In this document: positions 59,035-64,000 of the stretch, piece after piece
Position numbering within the stretch: position 1 is the stretch's first letter
How the letters are laid out: every line of letters begins with the position of its first letter
Origin: Leptospiraceae bacterium
GTDB taxonomy: Bacteria; Spirochaetota; Leptospiria; Leptospirales; Leptospiraceae
Assembly: GCA_024233835.1 (NCBI GenBank)
Contig: JACKPC010000006.1
Coordinates: 124,001-188,000, forward strand
Length of the DNA: 64,000 bases
Reading direction: 5' to 3'
Position numbers and translations under genes: made by a program
The notes under the pieces: generated by a model
Database searches by the model: none
Seen by the model: the letters and a program-made list of their open reading frames with translations, nothing else
What the model was told of the DNA's origin: nothing

Positions 59035-59355
59035 ATGATATCGAAACTCTTTTTTCAAATCGGAGCTTTAAAACTCATCCTGCAAATCCTGAACAAACAC
59101 CGAAAAAGAAAAGACTCCCTCCTCTTTCTAATCCACTGGACAATTCTAAATATTCCCCCAAAATCCCCCCTGCAAATGCTCCCTCCGGGCCTTTTAGAAA
59201 CTTTCAAACTAAAAGAATCCCATATTCAAAAGCTTTCCGGCCTTTATATGGGACTGGAAAAAGAACTGGGTACTGCCGGAGCCATTCTCGCTTTTACTGA
59301 ACTTCTAAACGAATTATCCGCTTACAGTATAAAGAAACGTCTGGAAAAACCCTGA
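59035..59355 (+). CDS. Small hypothetical protein
   Basis: 106 residues. ATG 59035 has a poor ribosome-binding site. The sequence is helical and moderately hydrophobic (KLFFQIGALKLILQILNKHR, EKELGTAGAILAFTELLNEL). No family recognised. Another frame over the same stretch (58899-59300) is less credible because of its Pro/Ser-rich composition. It may be a true small gene or a chance frame. Confidence 0.45.
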   Translation: MISKLFFQIGALKLILQILNKHRKRKDSLLFLIHWTILNIPPKSPLQMLPPGLLETFKLKESHIQKLSGLYMGLEKELGTAGAILAFTELLNELSAYSIKKRLEKP

Positions 59356-59490
59356 ATTTTATATCTTCTGAACATCCTGTCACAAATTGGATATTTTAAA
59401 TTTAGCTTGACAAATTTTACATCTCATATTCTCCTTGCCTCAGGGATAATAGAGATATAAAATTAATGATTGCATTTAGGAGTAAAACGA

Positions 59491-59874
59491 ATGAGAAGCC
59501 TTACAAAAGAATTTACAACAGGAAATGAGACTTTAGATAAACAACACGAAGATATAATAAACTTAATCAACAAATTTCAGGTAAGCTGCGAAATGAACAT
59601 CAATGATGATGATTTAGATGAAATTCTTTCAGAACTTACTGATTATGCCTATACACATTTTGCTGAAGAAGAAGCATTCATGAGAAGTATTAGTTTTCCA
59701 GAATATACAGAACATAAAGCTTTACATCAGGAATTTATAAAAAAACTCAATGCTTATAATGCGCAATTCATGGCAGGAACCAAAAATCTCGAAAGAGAAA
59801 TTTTAGCGTTTTTACGCGGATGGGAAAACGATCACGTTAGGATGGAAGACGCTAAATTTCTTGAGTATGTATAG
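59491..59874 (+). CDS. Bacteriohemerythrin
   Basis: 127 residues from ATG 59491, preceded by AGGAG at eight bases; an upstream TTG at 59470 is not needed. All seven iron ligands are present: His19, His56, Glu60, His75, His79, His115 and Asp120, in the pattern DKQHE, HFAEE, HKALH, NDHVRMED. Di-iron O2-binding protein in the cytoplasm, for oxygen sensing or delivery. Alone in its transcription unit, with a hairpin downstream. Confidence 0.93.
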   Translation: MRSLTKEFTTGNETLDKQHEDIINLINKFQVSCEMNINDDDLDEILSELTDYAYTHFAEEEAFMRSISFPEYTEHKALHQEFIKKLNAYNAQFMAGTKNLEREILAFLRGWENDHVRMEDAKFLEYV

Positions 59875-59892
59875 CTTTCACTTCCCAACCCA

Positions 59893-59926
59893 GCCCGTAT
59901 AAACGCATGGCAACAATTATACGGGC
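59893..59926. terminator. Strong hairpin after the hemerythrin gene
   Basis: GCCCGTATAA and TTATACGGGC, perfect 10-bp arms around a 14-base loop. It is followed by AAAAC rather than T, so classical intrinsic termination is uncertain. Confidence 0.4.
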
Positions 59927-59970
59927 AAAACAGAATGCAGTATATTTCCCTCTTTTTTAATTCTACATTC

Positions 59971-60900
59971 TTAATTGCCCAGTCCTTCCCTTACCTTTTG
60001 GATCTCATCTAAAGGTAGGCCTGTAACTTTTTGGATGGTCTCATTAGATAAGCCGGCCTTTATACAATTGATAGTGGTTTCCAGTTTTTCTTCTGCTTTG
60101 CCTTCCGCTTTGCCTTCCGCTTTGCCTTCTGCTTTGCCTTCCGCTCTGCCTTCTATCCTTGCAGTAGAAATAACATCTTTTTCTATAGCTGAATTCATCA
60201 GGTATTTTTCATAATCCAGTCTTTCCTGTTCACTCATATTGAGTATCTTTAATTTCTCTCTGGCTTTATCTATATTTCGTGAATGAAACTCGGTTTTGAC
60301 TATATTGTTTTTCATCATATAGATCCATTCGTCTATATCTTCTTTCACTATATCAGGATAGCGGTTTACCGAAATTATATAGTATTCTGGAAATATATTC
60401 TTTTTCTGAAATTTTATCCTTAGCTCACCGTCTACCATGGTCTCAACTTTTTCCCGTACATCCAATAGTTCATTTGTATGCATCCCGCGAATTTCGGTAC
60501 TGCCATAATAGATGTAATCTGTACCCCTGCCTATATTAAAGTATTGCACACTCACGGATATGATTTTACTAATATTCGAATAGGCATCTCCCAGGCGAAA
60601 ATGGTCGACTATGGTTTTCGAGACTCCAAAAAGCAATCGTTCCAAAAAGTCAGATTCCGAGTCGCTCTGCACTTCTATGATGACCTTTCTATCTTTACTA
60701 TCCCTGATAAGTACATCCACCCTGTTATATTTTTGTGAGGCATTCTGCTGGTTACTCTCACTTTCTAATACTTCAAGGACTGTCACTTCTTCTTTTAATA
60801 AGGCGGAAAGAAAACCCTCGATTATATCGAAGTTTGCCTTATCTCTTAGCATGGTTTTGATTACCCAATCAAATCGAATCAATAGGTCTTTGTTTTTCAT
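59971..60900 (-). CDS. Rpn-family nuclease/transposase-like protein, copy 4
   Basis: 309 residues. Sequence through the nuclease core is the same as in copies 1-3 (Asp62, Glu76-x-Gln78). The repeat tract has one AEGR plus four AEGK units, between copies 1 and 3. C-terminus GLPLDEIQKVREGLGN. It lies 42 kb from the main island but with the same 168-bp divergent region and Uma2 partner. No antitoxin-like gene follows here. Confidence 0.88.
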   Translation of the reverse strand: MKNKDLLIRFDWVIKTMLRDKANFDIIEGFLSALLKEEVTVLEVLESESNQQNASQKYNRVDVLIRDSKDRKVIIEVQSDSESDFLERLLFGVSKTIVDHFRLGDAYSNISKIISVSVQYFNIGRGTDYIYYGSTEIRGMHTNELLDVREKVETMVDGELRIKFQKKNIFPEYYIISVNRYPDIVKEDIDEWIYMMKNNIVKTEFHSRNIDKAREKLKILNMSEQERLDYEKYLMNSAIEKDVISTARIEGRAEGKAEGKAEGKAEGKAEEKLETTINCIKAGLSNETIQKVTGLPLDEIQKVREGLGN

Positions 60901-61068
60901 AGGAACTGCCTCAAATTCAAGTCTCTATACAGGAAATCCGGATTGTCAAGAATAAAATATAGGCGAAAGCGAATCTACGGAGACTCACCTACCTGTATAA
61001 AAATTTAGTTCTTTCAGGAAAATATCCTTGACTCTTACTTTCACAAACTGCAATCTTAACATCTGCTT
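60901..61068. promoter_or_regulatory. Divergent promoter region, copy 4
   Basis: Same 168-bp sequence as in the other three cassettes, with the inverted TATACAGG/CCTGTATA pair. Confidence 0.45.
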
Positions 61069-61741
61069 ATGATGGACGAAACGATATACCACGAACTACT
61101 AAAAACCGGCCTTGCCAGAAGACCTCGGAGCCATGCACTTTAAGATTATTGACGAACAGGTTCTCTTTCAAGATGAAAAAGGAGATTTTGTCATTACCTG
61201 CATTTCATCGGATAAGGAATACAATGAGCATCATTTTGAGCTATTGCCGGAAATGGCACCGTATCAGCTTATTGAAGGAAGGATAATTTTTATGTATTCA
61301 CCAAGTTTTAGACATCAACAGGTTTCCATGAACCTTTCTTACCTTATTAAAAATTTTCTTATGGAAAATCCTATTGGTGAAGTAGTCACTGCTCCTCTTG
61401 ATGTTCGTCTGGATGAGAAGAACGTGGTGCAACCTGATATTCTTTTTGTTTCTATCCGTCGCAGTAATATCATTGAGAGAAAAATTATGGGAGCACCGGA
61501 CTTTATCATTGAAATCCTATCAACCCCTCGTAGAGATACATTGCAATGCATCTCTACGAGGGGTTTGTATGGTCGCTTCCTGGTAAAAGAATACTGGATT
61601 GTTCACCCCGAAGAAGAGTGGATAGAAGTCTATCATAACAAAGCCGGTATCATGTGGAAACAACAGACTGCCCGGGCCGGTGATACCATTACAAGTAAAG
61701 CTATAGATGGCTTTCAGTTGGATGTAGCAAAGGTATTTTGA
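61069..61741 (+). pseudogene. Uma2-family gene, copy 4: N-terminal frameshift and palindrome in the active site
   Basis: Same five-A frameshift after the start as copy 2, so the long frame begins at TTG 61112. The N-terminal and central part follow copy 2 (MYSPSFRHQQVSMNLSYLIK) and the end is closest to copy 1 (QQTARAGDTITSKAIDGF, then DVAKVF). After DFIIEILS the 12 codons carrying Asp158 and Lys162 are replaced by 13 codons from a 44-bp palindrome, reading TPRRDTLQCISTR, after which GLYGRF resumes in frame. The protein should lack nuclease activity but remains translatable. Confidence 0.82.
61522..61565. repeat. 44-bp palindromic element, copy 2, inside a Uma2 frame
   Basis: Arms AACCCCTCGTAGAGAT and reverse complement. 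The centre ACATTGCAATGC leaves one mismatch over the whole 44 bp. Same position in the gene as copy 1 at 5550. Confidence 0.9.
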
Positions 61742-62027
61742 AACTTTCTAAGAAAATAACCCTAATTAGCTCCAATGATAGCCTTACTATGCCTGATGTA
61801 AGCGAACCACCGGTGGTTCGCCTGCTTCCCTGAAAAAATGAACGAACACCCTCATTCTTAGAAGAGATAAAATGAAAGAAAGAGCAGATAAAAAAACCAT
61901 AATTACATTTCTCAAATACAATTACTATGCAAATTCACAGGCTTATCTTTACAATAAATAAAAAAGAGATAAACCTGACGTAGCGCTATATTTTTTTGAC
62001 TTACCAATAGTAATTTATGATGTCATA
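61742..62027. other. Intergenic region with dispersed palindromic repeat, copy 3
   Basis: 286 bp. The repeat is at 61799-61845: TAAGC, then the 20-bp palindrome GCGAACCACCGGTGGTTCGC (61802-61821), CTGCTTCCCTG, an A run and ATGA. I see no further gene; the rest is AT-rich. Confidence 0.65.
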
Positions 62028-62246
62028 TTACTCTATTGCACAAAGAGAACTACAACCATCTCCATTTGCTAAATTAGAGTCATCACACGCTTCTCCCTGA
62101 TCCACTACTCCATCTCCACATAACTTATCCTTAATTCTTATTGAAATTACAGCTGTTCCTGATTTTGAACCATTTATTGCACTGATTGTAAAATTCGTTG
62201 CAGCCTGATTTACTGTAGGTGTCCCGGTGTATATTTCGGTGAAATC
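62028..62246 (-). pseudogene. 3' fragment of a cysteine-rich (DUF4215-type) surface protein cut by an IS
   Basis: A 72-codon frame open to the IS edge. It reads a beta-rich part (EIYTGTPTVNQAATNFTISA) then CGDGVVDQGEACDDSNLANG and DGCSSLCAIE, the Myxococcus-type cysteine-rich repeat. There is no start codon before the IS end at 62247. The N-terminus should lie beyond the IS, outside the window. Confidence 0.75.
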
Positions 62247-62325
62247 TGCCAGTCATTCCGGTTGAAACTTTACCACTCAAATGTTTTCAAAATCATCCTA
62301 ATGACAGATGAAAGCCTAACATAGA

Positions 62326-63063
62326 TTAAGTCAAACCTTTTGTAATTAATTTTCTCATGGAATCTCCTTTCAACGTGAATGTGTAAGAAGAGTGTAATAT
62401 TCTGTCACAAACTGCATCAGCAATTGTCTGGTTATTTACCACATCATGCCAGGATGAAATAGGGTATTGAGAAGTAATAATTGTTGACTTTTGTCCATGT
62501 CTATCTTCAATTATTTCCATAAGAAACAATGCTGTTTTCTTATCAAACGGTTCCAGTCCAAAATCATCAAGGATAAGTAGATCCGTTTTTTTTATCTTAT
62601 CAATTTCTCTATTGTAACTTCCATCGACTTTTTTCATTCTTAAAGAATTGAATAATTTACTGCTATTGTAATATAGCACAGAGTATCCTTCCAGGCAGGC
62701 ATTATTTCCAAAAGCACATGCTAAATAACTTTTCCCAGTTCCGGTCGGGCCGGATATAATAAGGTTATATTTCCTTTTGATCCATTCAAAGGAGCTTAAT
62801 TTTAGAACCATATTTTTATCCAGATTTCTACCGCTATCATAGCTGATGCTTTCCAGATTAGCTTTGTATCGAAATTTAGCTGTAGCTAATAATCTTGTCA
62901 GCTTCCGATTATATCTTTCCTCCCATTCGGCATCTACGAGAGAAGCAACAAACTCATCCGGACTCAGTTTATTAAAGCCCATATCCAATGCAGATTTAAA
63001 GATTCTCTGCATTCCATAAAGTTTCATTATTTTTATTTTTTCAAGTGTATCTTCATTAGTCAT
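62326..63063 (-). CDS. istB: IS21-type helper ATPase IstB
   Basis: 245 residues. AAA+ ATPase with Walker A SGPTGTGKSYLACAFG and Walker B LLILDDFGLEPF. TIITSQYPISSWHDVVNNQT and ADAVCDRILHSSYTFTLKGD are IstB motifs. It promotes transposition by IstA. The start is one base after the istA stop. Confidence 0.94.
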   Translation of the reverse strand: MTNEDTLEKIKIMKLYGMQRIFKSALDMGFNKLSPDEFVASLVDAEWEERYNRKLTRLLATAKFRYKANLESISYDSGRNLDKNMVLKLSSFEWIKRKYNLIISGPTGTGKSYLACAFGNNACLEGYSVLYYNSSKLFNSLRMKKVDGSYNREIDKIKKTDLLILDDFGLEPFDKKTALFLMEIIEDRHGQKSTIITSQYPISSWHDVVNNQTIADAVCDRILHSSYTFTLKGDSMRKLITKGLT

Positions 63064-63064
63064 A

Positions 63065-64000
63065 TCAGTATTCTTCCTTATTGTAATATACTTTTCCTCT
63101 CAGGTTTTCATGTTTGATGTCATTGGAAGATAAGTTTTCTTGCTCGTATGCATCCATTCCATTTAGCAAAATATTTTTTATAAATCTGTAGCCTATTTGC
63201 TTGTATTCTAATGCGATTTCACAGGCTCTATTAACTCGCTTTCCCCCATATTTCTTTCCAAGGTTAATAATCCCTATGCATACTTTATATCCCTGTTCGG
63301 GATATTTGTAAGTATTTAGAATATTTGAGGATAGCTCCCTTACACTTACTCCCAGAAGAGATGCTCTGCTTAATATCATTTCAGAATTCCATTCCGCATA
63401 AGACTTGTGAGAGGGAGGCATATGGTCTATATTTGTGCTATATTTACCCTGTGCTCTATCACGTTTATGCAAAGCCACTCTCTCATTATTGTAGAATACC
63501 TCAACTATATCCTGAGTATAGATTATCGTGGTTTTACGACCTTTTAGGCGATAAGGCACGCTGTAATAGTTTTTATCTTCAGGAAGGTAGACATGATAAT
63601 TTACAGCTACTGTAGACATTGCAAATTTCTTGAACATGTATTTTTCTGCAGGTAGAGGCTTTAGTAACTGTTTTTCGTTTCTTTCAAAATCTTCTCTTCT
63701 TGAATGATTTAATCTCTGCATTTTTAGATTATTATGTTTATCTAATAGTTTCTGTATTGCCTCATTCAATTCTGAGAGGCTCAGGAATGTTTGATCTCTA
63801 AGAGGAGCAAATATTCTAGTATATACTATGTTCACCGCATTTTCTACGAGTGCTTTATCTTTGGGCTTATAGGGCCTTGCCGGGAAAATAACCGTATCAT
63901 AATGTCTGGCAAAATCCAAAAGCTCAGGATTGATTTCAGGTTCATACCTATCACTTTTTGTTACCGCAGCTTTTAAGCAATCCGGAACAATCGCATTCAC
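63065..64000 (-). CDS. istA: IS21-type transposase IstA, N-terminus outside window
   Basis: 311 codons visible; the frame is open to the window edge. The catalytic DDE core's last acid lies in FPARPYKPKDKALVENAVNI (Glu). The C-terminal beta domain follows (YHVYLPEDKNYYSVPYRLKG, TQDIVEVFYNNERVALHKR), typical of IstA. The upstream part with the DNA-binding HTH and the first two Asp is not in the window. Confidence 0.92.
   Translation of the reverse strand: MNAIVPDCLKAAVTKSDRYEPEINPELLDFARHYDTVIFPARPYKPKDKALVENAVNIVYTRIFAPLRDQTFLSLSELNEAIQKLLDKHNNLKMQRLNHSRREDFERNEKQLLKPLPAEKYMFKKFAMSTVAVNYHVYLPEDKNYYSVPYRLKGRKTTIIYTQDIVEVFYNNERVALHKRDRAQGKYSTNIDHMPPSHKSYAEWNSEMILSRASLLGVSVRELSSNILNTYKYPEQGYKVCIGIINLGKKYGGKRVNRACEIALEYKQIGYRFIKNILLNGMDAYEQENLSSNDIKHENLRGKVYYNKEEY

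Larger units (their letters stand above)
62247..64000 (-). mobile_element. IS21-family insertion sequence, partial
   Basis: istA and istB on the minus strand. The downstream end probably begins TGCCAGTCATTCCGG at 62247 (TG...), where the interrupted cysteine-rich gene frame ends abruptly. The other end is outside the window, so the inverted repeats cannot be compared. Confidence 0.8.

Noticed and set aside
58899..59300. 133-codon plus-strand frame after nfeD
   Set aside because: Its first part is antisense to the nfeD start and its Pro/Ser/Lys composition is atypical; the 59035 frame is the better candidate.

Overview
The window is an AT-rich bacterial chromosome segment. It most likely comes from a spirochete of the Leptospira group (Leptospirales). 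The basis is gene order and protein style: yajC-secD-secF next to ribD, trpD-pgsA-rimO-rodZ-lolA-ftsK-dut-M16-pnp-rpsO-truB-rbfA-infB-nusA-rimP on one strand, an MlaD/MCE protein, 7TM-SpoIIE and STAS signalling proteins, and lipoproteins with Ig-like and DUF1566 domains. The taxonomy is an inference; no rRNA or tRNA gene is visible.

Layout. 1-5.4 kb is ordinary chromosome: the end of an RlmB-type methyltransferase, a membrane protein, a secreted protein with a degenerate metallopeptidase core, MlaD and PepP. 5.5-21.9 kb is an accessory island made of repeated cassettes. Its unit is a minus-strand Rpn-type PD-(D/E)XK nuclease, a 168-bp divergent promoter region, a plus-strand Uma2-type PD-(D/E)XK protein, then a plus-strand antitoxin-like gene with a ParE-type toxin or its in-frame deleted stump. 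Three full units and one partial unit lie here, and a further Rpn-Uma2 unit lies at 60-61.7 kb. Between them are two copies of a DUF1566 lipoprotein gene (one broken), a second Uma2 family (one full copy and two in-frame deleted miniatures) and a UPF0175/DUF3368 toxin-antitoxin pair between 113-bp direct repeats.

21.9-27.5 kb holds a large cyclic-nucleotide-binding-like protein, several hypotheticals, a TPR protein, a STAS protein and riboflavin synthase. A PstI/BsuBI-type restriction-modification pair (27.6-30.1 kb) sits between ribE and ribD. 30.3-53.4 kb is a long minus-strand housekeeping run: riboflavin synthesis, Sec translocation, tryptophan and phospholipid synthesis, ribosome modification, lipoprotein transport, chromosome partition, RNA turnover and translation initiation. 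53.5-59 kb holds a SpoIIE phosphatase, an unknown protein and an NfeD-stomatin-stomatin operon. 59.4-64 kb has a hemerythrin, the fourth Rpn-Uma2 unit, a cysteine-rich surface-protein fragment and an IS21-type element running off the end.

The strongest signals are in the island. Cassettes are nearly identical at the DNA level but mosaic. Genes have been shortened by internal deletions that keep both ends and mostly keep frame. A palindromic element replaces part of one Uma2 active site without breaking the frame. Several island genes have promoters placed so close to the start codon that their mRNAs should be leaderless.
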